Assembly: GCF_001544095.1 (NCBI RefSeq)
Contig: NZ_BCPT01000001.1
Coordinates: forward strand, 62,001-126,000
DNA length: 64,000 nucleotides
Origin: Enterococcus casseliflavus NBRC 100478
Lineage (GTDB): Bacteria; Bacillota; Bacilli; Lactobacillales; Enterococcaceae
Direction: 5' to 3'
Made by a program: the position numbers and the translations under genes. This document shows, piece after piece, positions 17,507-25,832 of this stretch (position 1 is its first letter; each line of letters begins with the position of its first letter). The notes below the pieces were generated by a model. It saw nothing but the letters and a program-made list of their open reading frames with translations. It was not told the DNA's origin and searched no databases.

Positions 17507-17535
17507 CATACTGTATGAAACGCGTTTCAGAGCAA
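17507..17535 (-). promoter_or_regulatory. Promoter with LacI-type operator in the spacer
   Basis: The perfect palindrome TGAAACGCGTTTCA (17516-17529) directly abuts a -35-like TTGCTC (17530-17535), and a -10-like AGTATG or TATGCT lies 17-19 bases downstream. A central CG is typical of LacI-family operators. Binding there would block RNA polymerase, so autoregulation is inferred. Confidence 0.7.
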
Positions 17536-17606
17536 GTCATTTGTTTCACTTTTTGACAAAAACCGATCGCCCTTCATGTGAATCACTTCGCATATTTTGC
17601 TTTTGT

Positions 17607-17615
17607 TGGTACAAT
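17607..17615 (+). promoter_or_regulatory. Extended -10 promoter of the XRE gene
   Basis: TGGTACAAT fits an extended -10 about 50 bases before the GTG start at 17667. The -35 is poor. Confidence 0.4.
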
Positions 17616-17666
17616 AAAAAGAGAACAGTGCGAAAAAAAGCGCTATTTTTTAAGGAGGACCGCAAA

Positions 17667-17915
17667 GTGACATTAGAAGAAGCTTTTTTATTAGACACCT
17701 TGCGTTGCCGCTTCAAATTTTTAAGAGAAGAACGCGGATTGAGCCCAAAAGAAGTATGCCAGCATCTCGATGTGTCTTACCCCGATTACACCTTATACGA
17801 AGCAGGCGATCGCTTACCCGATGTATTGACGCTGCTACACGCAGCTTCCCTCTATAATGTTTCTGTCGATTACTTATTAGGACAGACAGAACGACCAGAA
17901 CGGTATTTATGCTAA
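17667..17915 (+). CDS. XRE-family small DNA-binding protein
   Basis: An 82-residue protein that is almost entirely an XRE/Cro-type helix-turn-helix: 'LREERGLSPKEVCQHLDVSYPDYTLYEAG' (about residues 18-46) followed by 'LHAASLYNVSVDYLLGQ'. It starts with GTG at 17667, set by AAGGAGG seven bases upstream; the open frame further upstream has no such site. There is no effector domain, so it is probably a simple repressor. It is single-gene, ending in a hairpin. The target is unknown. Confidence 0.8.
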   Translation: MTLEEAFLLDTLRCRFKFLREERGLSPKEVCQHLDVSYPDYTLYEAGDRLPDVLTLLHAASLYNVSVDYLLGQTERPERYLC

Positions 17916-17928
17916 CAATCGACTTTAT

Positions 17929-17958
17929 CGAAAAAACGATCAAATGGTCGTTTTTTCT
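17929..17958 (+). terminator. Terminator of the XRE gene
   Basis: GAAAAAACGATC pairs with GGTCGTTTTTTC, giving its own T-tract. Confidence 0.75.
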
Positions 17959-18091
17959 TTTGCCTCTTTCCCACTTTTCATCGATTAGCAACAATTGTTA
18001 TCTAATCAAATGAAAAAAATCAAATCATGCGGTTCTTCTTGAAAAAAAATGATAGAATAAACCATCATACATAGAAGGAGTTCAAACAAAC

Positions 18092-19027
18092 ATGACCTAT
18101 GCACTAGAACTAACCGATTTACGCAAAGTCTATGCTACCGGCGTTGAAGCGTTGCGGGGCATAAATTTGACGGTGGAAGAAGGCGACTTTTATGCCTTGT
18201 TAGGCCCAAACGGCGCTGGAAAGTCCACCACCATCGGCATTATCACCTCTCTTGTCAATAAATCTTCGGGAAGCGTCAAAGTCTTCGGCTACGATTTAGA
18301 CAAAGAATTGGTCCAAGTCAAACAACAGATTGGTCTGGTTCCCCAAGAATTCAATTTCAATCCCTTTGAAACGGTCCAGCAGATCGTTGTCAATCAAGCT
18401 GGGTATTATGGTGTCCCTCGCAACGAAGCCATCAAGCGCAGCGAAAAATACTTGAAGCAGTCGAATTTGTGGGAAAAACGCAATGTTCGTGCGCGGATGC
18501 TGTCGGGCGGGATGAAACGCCGTTTGATGATTGCTCGTGCCCTGATGCATGAACCACGGCTATTGATTTTGGATGAACCGACGGCAGGTGTCGATATCGA
18601 ATTACGGCGGGAAATGTGGAGCTTTTTGCGGGAATTGAACCAAAAGGGCACAACGATCATTTTGACGACCCATTATTTAGAAGAGGCGGAAATGCTTTGC
18701 CGCAACATCGGGATCATCCAATCTGGTGAACTGATCGAAAACACCAGCATGAAGTCCTTATTGGCAAAACTGCAATTTGAAACCTTTCTTTTTGATATCG
18801 CACCGATCAAGCAAGCACCAACGATCACTGGGTATCCGATCCAAATGGAAGATGAACAGACCATCGCTGTTGAAGTCGCTCGAGATCAAGGCGTCAACGA
18901 TCTTTTTGCCCAATTCAGTCAGCAAGGGATCAATGTCCTCTCCATGCGCAACAAATCCAATCGCTTGGAAGAACTATTTTTGAAAATCACCGAAGAATCA
19001 CACGAAGCGGAGGAAAACCATGTTTAG
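18092..19027 (+). CDS. ABC-2 type exporter, ATP-binding subunit
   Basis: A 311-residue ATPase. Walker A 'GPNGAGKST' is near residue 38, the signature 'LSGGMKRRL' near 135, and Walker B 'LLILDEPTAGVD' near 155, followed by 'TTHYLEEAEML'. The C-terminal 80 residues are an extra domain often seen in DrrA/YadG-like subunits. It overlaps the permease gene by 8 bases, so the two form one exporter, perhaps for a lipid, drug or polysaccharide. GAAGGAG precedes the ATG. Confidence 0.93.
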   Translation: MTYALELTDLRKVYATGVEALRGINLTVEEGDFYALLGPNGAGKSTTIGIITSLVNKSSGSVKVFGYDLDKELVQVKQQIGLVPQEFNFNPFETVQQIVVNQAGYYGVPRNEAIKRSEKYLKQSNLWEKRNVRARMLSGGMKRRLMIARALMHEPRLLILDEPTAGVDIELRREMWSFLRELNQKGTTIILTTHYLEEAEMLCRNIGIIQSGELIENTSMKSLLAKLQFETFLFDIAPIKQAPTITGYPIQMEDEQTIAVEVARDQGVNDLFAQFSQQGINVLSMRNKSNRLEELFLKITEESHEAEENHV

Positions 19028-19790
19028 TCTTTATTTTACAGCCTTAAAAAGTTTAGCGGTCAAAGAGACCAACCGCTATTTACGGATTTGGGTGCAGACC
19101 CTCGTCCCACCCGTCATCACTACTTCCTTATACTTTATTATCTTTGGGAAAATGATCGGCAGCCGCATCGGCGAAATGGGCGGCTTTTCTTATATGGAAT
19201 TTATCGTTCCTGGGCTGATCATGATGTCGACGATCACTAGTTCTTACTCTAACGTGTCATCTTCCTTCTTTTCACAGAAGTTTCAAAAAAACATTGAGGA
19301 ACTCTTAGTGGCGCCGGTCCCTACCCACGTCATCATTTGGGGCTTTGTCTTTGGCGGACTTGGCCGTAGTATCTTGGTGGGCACATTGGTGACCATCATT
19401 TCCCTTTTCTTCGTCCCATTACATGTTTATTCTTGGGTCATCGTTGTCTTAACCCTTGTCATGACCGCCATCTTATTTTCATTAGCAGGGTTGCTAAATG
19501 GGATCTTCGCCCAATCCTTTGACGATGTTTCCATCGTGCCAACCTTTGTTTTACAACCATTGACCTATCTTGGAGGCGTCTTTTACTCCATCAGCATGCT
19601 ACCGCCAATTTGGCAAACGATCTCCAAAGTCAACCCGATCGTGTATATGATCTCTGGTTTCCGTTACGGATTTTTGGGCACCATCGATGTCCCGATTTTC
19701 CTCTCCATCGGTATTTTGGTCTTGTTCATTGTCGTCTTATACAGCGTATGCTGGTACTTGATCCAAAAAGGCCGCGGGCTGCGTAGTTAA
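19020..19790 (+). CDS. ABC-2 type exporter, permease subunit
   Basis: A 256-residue membrane protein of the YadH type with six predicted transmembrane helices. 'FIVPGLIMMS' and the conserved 'LTYLGGVFYSISMLPPIWQ' followed by 'NPIVYMISGFRYGFLG' are typical of the ABC-2 permease family. It begins within the ATPase gene, which points to translational coupling and stoichiometric assembly. The transported substrate is unknown. Confidence 0.92.
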   Translation: MFSLYFTALKSLAVKETNRYLRIWVQTLVPPVITTSLYFIIFGKMIGSRIGEMGGFSYMEFIVPGLIMMSTITSSYSNVSSSFFSQKFQKNIEELLVAPVPTHVIIWGFVFGGLGRSILVGTLVTIISLFFVPLHVYSWVIVVLTLVMTAILFSLAGLLNGIFAQSFDDVSIVPTFVLQPLTYLGGVFYSISMLPPIWQTISKVNPIVYMISGFRYGFLGTIDVPIFLSIGILVLFIVVLYSVCWYLIQKGRGLRS

Positions 19791-19797
19791 TTGCAAA

Positions 19798-19838
19798 GAA
19801 AAAAAGATGAACTTCGTTAACGAAGCTCATCTTTTTTC
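19798..19838. terminator. Bidirectional terminator between exporter and PTS genes
   Basis: AAAAAAGATGAACTTCG pairs with CGAAGCTCATCTTTTTT around TTAA, with one mismatch. Confidence 0.85.
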
Positions 19839-19843
19839 TTTTA

Positions 19844-21673
19844 TTAGGCATTCAAAACGACTTTTTCCAGTAATGCACCGGCTTGGTGTCTGCCTTCTAA
19901 ATCAGTACTTCCAGAAAATTGTTGCACGCGATCCATGTTGGTGATCAAAACGATCACCATGGTTTCTTTGCCTTGCTGCTTGATAAACGGCAGATCCATT
20001 TGTGCCAGTTTGGTTTGCGGAGTTACTTGCTCCCCAGCTTTGACAAAGACTTCAAAGCCTTGACCGCCAAGGGAAACTGTATCGATCCCCATGTGCACAA
20101 GAACTTCAACGCCGTTTTGGGTTTTGATCCCGACGGCATGTTTTGAAGGGAACACAGTGGTGACTTCGCCACTGACTGGTGCAAAGATTTGGCCATCTTG
20201 TGACTCGATGGCATAGCCTTCTCCCATCATTTTCGTTGAAAAAACTTCATCTGGTACATCTTCTAATGGGACGTATTCACCATGGGTCACGGCATGCAGA
20301 TCCACTTCGTTGGTGTAACGATCGCCTTCTGCTGCTTGATTTGGTACCAAGAACCAGCTCATGGCAAAAGATAAGCCGATCGCCAAGATGATCCCTAGAA
20401 CGGCGTAGATAAAGTATTCCCCGATATAGGCTGGCAAACTAAAAATACTTGAAAGAATGTACCCATAAATACGAACACCGAAGAAACTGATGAAGGCAGA
20501 AGCCACAGAACTACCAACTGTTGCTGCGATAAAGGCTTTTTTATACTTCGACAAAATCCCGAATAACGCAGGTTCTGTGATCCCTAACAAGCCTGAAACC
20601 GCCGACGATAGAATGATCGATTTTTCTTCTTTGGTTTTGACTTTGAAATAAATAGCTGCTGTTGCGCCGGTGATTGCCATATTTGCCATAAACATCATTG
20701 GCATCAGCATATCATATCCTTGATTGGCAAAGTTTTGCAAAGCGATCGGGGTCATGGCATGATGCAGTCCCGTGAAGATTGCGATTGGTCGAATCGCCCC
20801 TACCACGATTCCTGCTAAGACAGGCGAGATAGTGAATAATCCAGCCACGCCAGCAGCCAATAAGTTTCCTAGATGGATACTGATTGGGCCAATGACCGTT
20901 AATGTCAAGATACCAGCGACAAACAACGAAATCGTCGGTGTAAACACGGTACGCAGCACTTGTGGTAAGAGTTTATCGACCCAACGGTAAATATAACTGA
21001 GCGCCAGCACGGCAAAGATAATGGGAATCACTGTCCCTGCATAGTTAAAGACGGGTACTGGCAATACGCCGAACAAACGAAAGGCGGAAATGCTCCCTTC
21101 GGCTACCGCATTGGTCATCGTTGGAAATTGCAGCGTTGCCGCGATTGCGATCGCTAAATATTGATTGGTTTTAAAAATCCGAGCGGCAGAAGCAGCAACA
21201 AAAAATGGCAAGAATGTGAATACGCCGCTCGCAATCATGTCGATCACTAAATAGGTATCTGTTTGATTAGAGATGACATTCAATGCCACCAATCCAGCCA
21301 TCAATCCTTTGATCATTCCTGCGCCAGCGATAGCTGGAACGATCGGACCAAAAACGCCAGAAACGGTATCCATAAATAAGGAAACGGCTCCTTTTTTCTC
21401 TGATGTTTCCCCTTGGTTCGCTTCATCAAGTCCTAATTCTTTTGCTAAAGGTGCATAATAATCAGCAACATCCGTTCCTATCACTACTTGCAGCTGATTG
21501 CTTTGATATTTTGTTCCTACGACTTTGGGTGTTTTTTCTAACGCCGCATAGTCGACTTTTTTCTCATCCTTTAAATCAAAACGCAAGCGAGTCATACAGT
21601 GCCATGCATTGTTGATATTGTCTGATCCGCCAACATCTTTAATGATCTGTTTTACGATGTCTTCTTTGGTCAT
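19844..21673 (-). CDS. PTS beta-glucoside-type EIIBCA permease
   Basis: A 609-residue phosphotransferase with domain order IIB-IIC-IIA. The IIB phosphorylation site is Cys26 in 'NNAWHCMTRLRF'. The IIC domain spans about residues 105-460 with roughly ten membrane segments. The IIA phosphohistidine is about residue 527 in 'VLVHMGIDT'. It belongs to the Bgl/Scr/Tre family, which takes up beta-glucosides, sucrose or trehalose; no phospho-glycosidase is adjacent, so the sugar is uncertain. The ATG at 21673 follows CAGGGGG. It diverges from a dehydratase gene over shared repeats. Confidence 0.92.
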   Translation of the reverse strand: MTKEDIVKQIIKDVGGSDNINNAWHCMTRLRFDLKDEKKVDYAALEKTPKVVGTKYQSNQLQVVIGTDVADYYAPLAKELGLDEANQGETSEKKGAVSLFMDTVSGVFGPIVPAIAGAGMIKGLMAGLVALNVISNQTDTYLVIDMIASGVFTFLPFFVAASAARIFKTNQYLAIAIAATLQFPTMTNAVAEGSISAFRLFGVLPVPVFNYAGTVIPIIFAVLALSYIYRWVDKLLPQVLRTVFTPTISLFVAGILTLTVIGPISIHLGNLLAAGVAGLFTISPVLAGIVVGAIRPIAIFTGLHHAMTPIALQNFANQGYDMLMPMMFMANMAITGATAAIYFKVKTKEEKSIILSSAVSGLLGITEPALFGILSKYKKAFIAATVGSSVASAFISFFGVRIYGYILSSIFSLPAYIGEYFIYAVLGIILAIGLSFAMSWFLVPNQAAEGDRYTNEVDLHAVTHGEYVPLEDVPDEVFSTKMMGEGYAIESQDGQIFAPVSGEVTTVFPSKHAVGIKTQNGVEVLVHMGIDTVSLGGQGFEVFVKAGEQVTPQTKLAQMDLPFIKQQGKETMVIVLITNMDRVQQFSGSTDLEGRHQAGALLEKVVLNA

Positions 21674-21777
21674 CTTTTTTTCCCCCTGTTGTTTGCTAAC
21701 GGTCCTGATCCTTTTGACGGGCGCCCTTTCAGGTGTTTCCGTTTTCACACACATAGTAGCATGCTCACACAGACTTG

Positions 21778-21887
21778 TAAAACCAGTCCTTTTTTGATAA
21801 AACCAGAATAAAAACGCTATATATCAACGTTTTATTATAAAATAGGCGAAAATTGGACTGGTTTTATGGTGTATATCCAGTTTTTAT
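21778..21887. repeat. Set of inverted AAAACCAG repeats between PTS and dehydratase genes
   Basis: TAAAACCAGTCC (21778-21789) is the exact reverse complement of GGACTGGTTTTA (21855-21866). Two further partial copies are ATAAAACCAG (21797-21806) and CCAGTTTTTAT (21877-21887). The four boxes flank the AT-rich divergent promoter area. They are likely regulator sites, perhaps for the GntR/UTRA protein encoded at 23258-23965. Confidence 0.6.
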
Positions 21888-21963
21888 TAGACCAAATTGA
21901 CAGCGGTTGCCAAGCATGTTTCAATGGCTATAGCAACTAGAGACAAAAATTGGAGTGAATGAA

Positions 21964-23163
21964 ATGACACCAACAATCATCACCGACGTCAAAGCCTTTG
22001 CGATCAAACCTGATCGTCATAACCTTGTTGTCGTTAAAGTAGAAACGAACAAAGGCGTATCTGGGTTAGGTTGTGCAACCTTCCAGTTTCGCCCACTAGC
22101 CGTAAAAACCGTCGTTGACGAGTATTTACGCCCCCTCTTACTTGGCCGCGATGCCAATCAAATCGAAGATCTTTGGCAAGTGATGAATGTCAATTCTTAC
22201 TGGCGGAATGGTCCGATCACCAACAATGCCATCTCAGGAGTCGACATGGCTTTATGGGACATCAAGGGACAATTAGCCGATATGCCATTGTATCAACTGT
22301 TAGGTGGAAAAGCGCGTACGGCGATTCCCGCCTATACCCATGCCGTGGCAGATAATCTCGAAGACCTTTATCAAGAAATCGATCGCTTCTTGGCTGAGGG
22401 GTATCGCTATATCCGTTGCCAATTAGGCTTTTATGGTGGAAATCCTAGCCAACTGCAAACACCCGATCAGCCCATCGCTGGTTCCTATTTTGATCAAACA
22501 GACTACATGGACACAACACTGAAAATGTTTGCTGCGATCCAAGAACGATACGGCAATCAATTTCAAATGCTGCATGACGTGCATGAACGGCTACATCCAA
22601 ACCAAGCGATTCAATTTGCAAAAGCCGCTGAGCCTTTCAATCTCTTTTTCCTAGAAGATATTTTGCCGCCGGATCAAAACAAGTGGTTGCAGCAACTCCG
22701 CAGCCAGTCGGCGACCCCGATCGCGACCGGCGAATTGTTCAATAATCCGATGGAATGGCAAGAGCTAGTCAAAAATCAACAGATTGACTTTATGCGTGCC
22801 CATGTCTCACAAATCGGTGGGATCACGCCAGCATTGAAATTGGCTCACTTCTGCGATGCGATGGGCATTCGGATCGCTTGGCATACGCCGTCTGATATCA
22901 GCCCTGTCGGCTTAGCCGTCAACACCCATCTAAATATCCATCTCCACAATGCCGCGATCCAAGAAACGATTGCGATCCCAGCAAATACCCAGTCGGTCTT
23001 TGGTGGTAGTCCACAACCTGAAAACGGCTATTTTTATCCCATCGAGAAAAGTGGGATCGGAATCACGTTCGATGAAGCAGCAGCTGCGGAATTTCCCGTG
23101 GTTTACCGTCCTCACGAATGGACCCAGAGCCGTACACCAGACGGCACTTTGATCACTCCTTAA
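21964..23163 (+). CDS. Enolase-superfamily acid-sugar dehydratase (ManD/RspA subgroup)
   Basis: A 399-residue protein of the mannonate/gluconate dehydratase subgroup. '[23 protein letters not shown]' near residue 80 is the subgroup signature. The three metal ligands lie in 'LHDVHERL', 'FFLEDILPP' and 'IATGELFN' along the barrel, and the catalytic His is in '[11 protein letters not shown]'. Characterised members range from active D-mannonate or D-gluconate dehydratases to proteins with little activity, so the reaction must stay open. TGGAGTG places the start at 21964. It diverges from the PTS gene. Confidence 0.88.
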   Translation: MTPTIITDVKAFAIKPDRHNLVVVKVETNKGVSGLGCATFQFRPLAVKTVVDEYLRPLLLGRDANQIEDLWQVMNVNSYWRNGPITNNAISGVDMALWDIKGQLADMPLYQLLGGKARTAIPAYTHAVADNLEDLYQEIDRFLAEGYRYIRCQLGFYGGNPSQLQTPDQPIAGSYFDQTDYMDTTLKMFAAIQERYGNQFQMLHDVHERLHPNQAIQFAKAAEPFNLFFLEDILPPDQNKWLQQLRSQSATPIATGELFNNPMEWQELVKNQQIDFMRAHVSQIGGITPALKLAHFCDAMGIRIAWHTPSDISPVGLAVNTHLNIHLHNAAIQETIAIPANTQSVFGGSPQPENGYFYPIEKSGIGITFDEAAAAEFPVVYRPHEWTQSRTPDGTLITP

Positions 23164-23171
23164 ACACAACA

Positions 23172-23210
23172 AAAGACATCCCCTGTCCAATCGACAGGGG
23201 ATGTCTTTCT
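23172..23210. terminator. Bidirectional terminator between dehydratase and GntR genes
   Basis: AAAGACATCCCCTGTC pairs perfectly with GACAGGGGATGTCTTT around a 5-base loop. Confidence 0.9.
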
Positions 23211-23257
23211 TCTCTCTGGGTAAAGACGACGCAACTGGCACCTTTGCTTTCCCAAAA

Positions 23258-23965
23258 TCAATCGATGCGTGAGCGATGGATCTCACGGTCAAAGGGACGG
23301 ATGTAGGTCACGGCATAATCAATGGCAACGATATTGCTGAACTCATACACGCGGCCGTCTTCTAAAATCGCCCGATTGCTGATCTGCATTGCCGGTGTTC
23401 CCCGCTTGCACAATAAAATACCCGATTGCGCGGTCGATGTGGTGATGGGGGTATAGCTTGTGATGTAGTGGGAAATGCGGTATCCGCAGCTTTCGACATA
23501 GCGTTGGATCGAGTGCTCCACGATTTCTTGTGTCAATTCAGGAAATAGGCTGACGGGCAATTTAGAGGTTTCCAGCTGTTCGATTTTATAATTGACGATC
23601 CGCACTCGTTTAAAGGTCCAGACTTCCTCGTCTGGGCCTATTTGGAAAATCTGCTGTTCATCCAACGTTGCTGCCGCCTTATTCAAGGAAATCATTTTGG
23701 AATGGATGCGGTCATAAGGGGTGCGGGTCAAGGAATTAAAGATCATTGGGTTTTTGACCCATTTTTCATGGATAAAAATCCCTGAACCTTGTACTACTTT
23801 GACGATCCCGATCTCTTCAAGGTTTTTGATTGCTTGCTGGATCGTAAACCGAGAAACGCCATAGGTTTGCGCAAGGGTTCTTTGGTTGGGTAATTTGCCG
23901 GCAGAAAATTCTTCCTGATAGATTTTACTCAACAGATCTTGCACGATAAATTCACGTTTTTTCAT
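23258..23965 (-). CDS. GntR-family regulator with UTRA domain
   Basis: A 235-residue repressor of the HutC/TreR type. The N-terminal winged helix includes 'NQRTLAQTYGVSRFTIQQAIKNLEEIG'; the UTRA ligand-binding domain runs from about residue 85 to 230. Such regulators usually sense a phosphorylated sugar. Being next to the PTS/dehydratase pair, it is the obvious candidate regulator of them. Its ATG overlaps the stop of the preceding alkyltransferase-like gene by 4 bases, and AAGGAG lies inside that gene. Confidence 0.88.
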   Translation of the reverse strand: MKKREFIVQDLLSKIYQEEFSAGKLPNQRTLAQTYGVSRFTIQQAIKNLEEIGIVKVVQGSGIFIHEKWVKNPMIFNSLTRTPYDRIHSKMISLNKAAATLDEQQIFQIGPDEEVWTFKRVRIVNYKIEQLETSKLPVSLFPELTQEIVEHSIQRYVESCGYRISHYITSYTPITTSTAQSGILLCKRGTPAMQISNRAILEDGRVYEFSNIVAIDYAVTYIRPFDREIHRSRID

Positions 23966-24288
23966 AATGGCTCCTTCATTTGAGCGGGAGCGATCTCGCT
24001 CATGGACCAACTGCAAGCCTTCATATCGATACGACCACTGGCTTTGAAGACCACCCCTTCATCGACGAGTGCTGCTTTTCGCACATTGGCGGTGGGACCA
24101 ACTAAGACGCCATCTGCCCGCACGACTCGATGGGCAGGGACATCCTGAGGGCTCAAGCGCATCGCTCGACCGACTGCTCGCGCGCCGTTGATTTGTCCCA
24201 ATTTCCACGCAATCTGACTATAGGAGACGACTTTACCAAAAGGGATCTGCCGCGCCAGCGCATAGACTTCTTCATAGAATGGATTCAT
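23962..24288 (-). CDS. Alkyltransferase-like (ATL) protein
   Basis: A 108-residue protein equal to the DNA-binding domain of O6-methylguanine-DNA methyltransferase. The family helix 'FGKVVSYSQIAWKLG' and 'GARAVGRAM' are present, but the active-site 'PCHRV' reads 'PAHRVV', so the alkyl-accepting Cys is Ala. This matches ATL proteins, which bind O6-alkylguanine and hand it to nucleotide excision repair. The start at 24288 follows GAAGGAG. Its coupling to a sugar regulator is odd and may be incidental. Confidence 0.85.
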   Translation of the reverse strand: MNPFYEEVYALARQIPFGKVVSYSQIAWKLGQINGARAVGRAMRLSPQDVPAHRVVRADGVLVGPTANVRKAALVDEGVVFKASGRIDMKACSWSMSEIAPAQMKEPL

Positions 24289-24383
24289 ACTGTTCGCTCC
24301 TTCTTTGATTCTTTCTATCATAGTACTGGATTCCCTGCCAATAGTAAATGAACAGACGCAACTTTAGCAATAGCCATACAAAC

Positions 24384-24422
24384 ACTCGATTCCTTCTCTA
24401 GCAAGCCAAGTACGAATCGAGT
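24384..24422 (-). terminator. Terminator after uxaC
   Basis: ACTCGATTC pairs with GAATCGAGT over a 21-base loop just after the uxaC stop. The T-tract is weak, so efficiency is doubtful. Confidence 0.5.
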
Positions 24423-24427
24423 AGTCA

Positions 24428-25816
24428 TTAGTTTGGAAAATCAAAGTAGGTTTTCGCATTGTGATAAGAGATATCTGCGACTATCTGCCCTAAATATATT
24501 TCATCTGCTGGCAGTTGTCCGTCTTCTACCCATTCACTGATCACCTGACACAAAATCCGCCGGAAATACTCGTGGCGTGGATAAGACAAAAAGCTGCGAG
24601 AATCCGTCAGCATGCCGACGAAGTTTCCAAGAATCCCGCCTTCTGCTAGGGTCGTCAACTGATATCGCATACCAGAATACGTATCATTGAACCACCAAGC
24701 AGAGCCTAATTGCAGCTTGCCTTTGCTCTCTTCTTGGAACGCCCCCATCAGCGCAGTCAACACTGGATAATCTTTGGGGTTCAGTGAATACAAAATCGTC
24801 TTCGGCAATAAGCTTTCCGCCTGAAGCTGCGCCAATGTCCGACTTAAGCCGCTCGCTAGACGATCGTCCCCCATCGCATCACCGCCGCTATCAGGTCCTA
24901 GTTGTTGGAAAAGTTTTTGACTGTTGTTGCGAGTCGCCATCAGATGCAATTGCGCGGTCCATCCTTGCTTCGCGTATTCGCGCATCAAGTCAATCAGCAA
25001 GCCGGTTTGAAACTGTCTGATTTCTTCATTAGTCAGTGTCCCAGTGGTCAAACGCTTCTGAAAAATCGCTTCAAGTGCAGCGGTATCGTAGGCTTCCTCT
25101 CCAAGACGTGATAGACTGTGATCTGCTAAACGACAGCCCCGTTGCTGGAAGTAAAAAATACGTACGGCCAATGCTTCAACCAGCGTTTGATAGCTAGTGA
25201 TTTCTTTGTTCGCAGCTGCAGCCAATTGCTTAAGGTATGCTGGAAATTCTGAATTCTGCAGATTGATTGCTTTGTCAGGACGAAAGGTAGGATACACAGC
25301 AAAGGATTCTTCTGCCAGCTTTTGATGATACGTCAACGAATCAATGGGATCATCCGTCGTACAGATCACCTCAACGGCCATCTTTTTGATCAGCCCTCGT
25401 GGTGAAAATTCCTTCGTCTGCAACTGTTGATTGGCTTTTTCCCAAATGCTTGCTGCATTGGCTAGTGTCAACCGCTCATCAATACCAAAGATTCGCTTCA
25501 ATTCCAAATTGGTCCAGACATATAATGGATTGCCAATGCAAGCCTCCAAGGTCTGCGCCCAAGCACAGAATTTTTCGTAGTCATCAGCATCGCCAGTGAT
25601 CAAAGATTCTGCAACACCATTGGCTCGCATTAAGCGCCATTTGTAATGGTCCCCCGCCAGCCACGCTTGGGTCAGATTGGTGAAGTTTTGGTCTTCGAAA
25701 ATCTCTTTCGGATCTAAATGACAATGGTAATCAATGATCGGCTGCTTTTTTGCATACCCATGGTATAACTCTTTGGCAAAGCTGTTTTTCAAAATAAAAT
25801 CGTCAGTTAAAAACAT
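24428..25816 (-). CDS. uxaC: Glucuronate isomerase
   Basis: A 462-residue uronate isomerase that converts D-glucuronate to D-fructuronate (and galacturonate to tagaturonate). The amidohydrolase-type metal motif is 'IDYHCHLDP' near residue 30. Other family stretches are 'WKLRLMRANG-like' 'YKWRLMRANGV' and 'GSAWWFNDT'. It is the last gene of uxuB-uxuA-uxaC, 16 bases after uxuA, with AAAAGGAG at the start. The product feeds fructuronate reductase encoded upstream. Confidence 0.95.
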   Translation of the reverse strand: MFLTDDFILKNSFAKELYHGYAKKQPIIDYHCHLDPKEIFEDQNFTNLTQAWLAGDHYKWRLMRANGVAESLITGDADDYEKFCAWAQTLEACIGNPLYVWTNLELKRIFGIDERLTLANAASIWEKANQQLQTKEFSPRGLIKKMAVEVICTTDDPIDSLTYHQKLAEESFAVYPTFRPDKAINLQNSEFPAYLKQLAAAANKEITSYQTLVEALAVRIFYFQQRGCRLADHSLSRLGEEAYDTAALEAIFQKRLTTGTLTNEEIRQFQTGLLIDLMREYAKQGWTAQLHLMATRNNSQKLFQQLGPDSGGDAMGDDRLASGLSRTLAQLQAESLLPKTILYSLNPKDYPVLTALMGAFQEESKGKLQLGSAWWFNDTYSGMRYQLTTLAEGGILGNFVGMLTDSRSFLSYPRHEYFRRILCQVISEWVEDGQLPADEIYLGQIVADISYHNAKTYFDFPN

Positions 25817-25832
25817 TTCTTCGCTCCTTTTC

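Noticed and set aside
17516-17529. Palindrome considered as a cre site
   Set aside because: The centre is CGCG with the CG pairs out of register with the cre consensus, and a LacI-type gene follows directly, so a LacI operator is the better reading.
21898-21930. cre-like sequence near GCGGTTGCCAAGC before the dehydratase gene
   Set aside because: The half-sites are two bases too far apart for the cre consensus.
22930-23292. 120-codon frame on the minus strand across the dehydratase end and its terminator
   Set aside because: It runs through the terminator hairpin, has no ribosome binding site, and the dehydratase and GntR genes account for the DNA.
23962-24288. ATL gene considered a broken methyltransferase
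   Set aside because: The frame is intact, the DNA-binding motifs are conserved and Ala at the Cys position fits the ATL family; no frameshift is seen.
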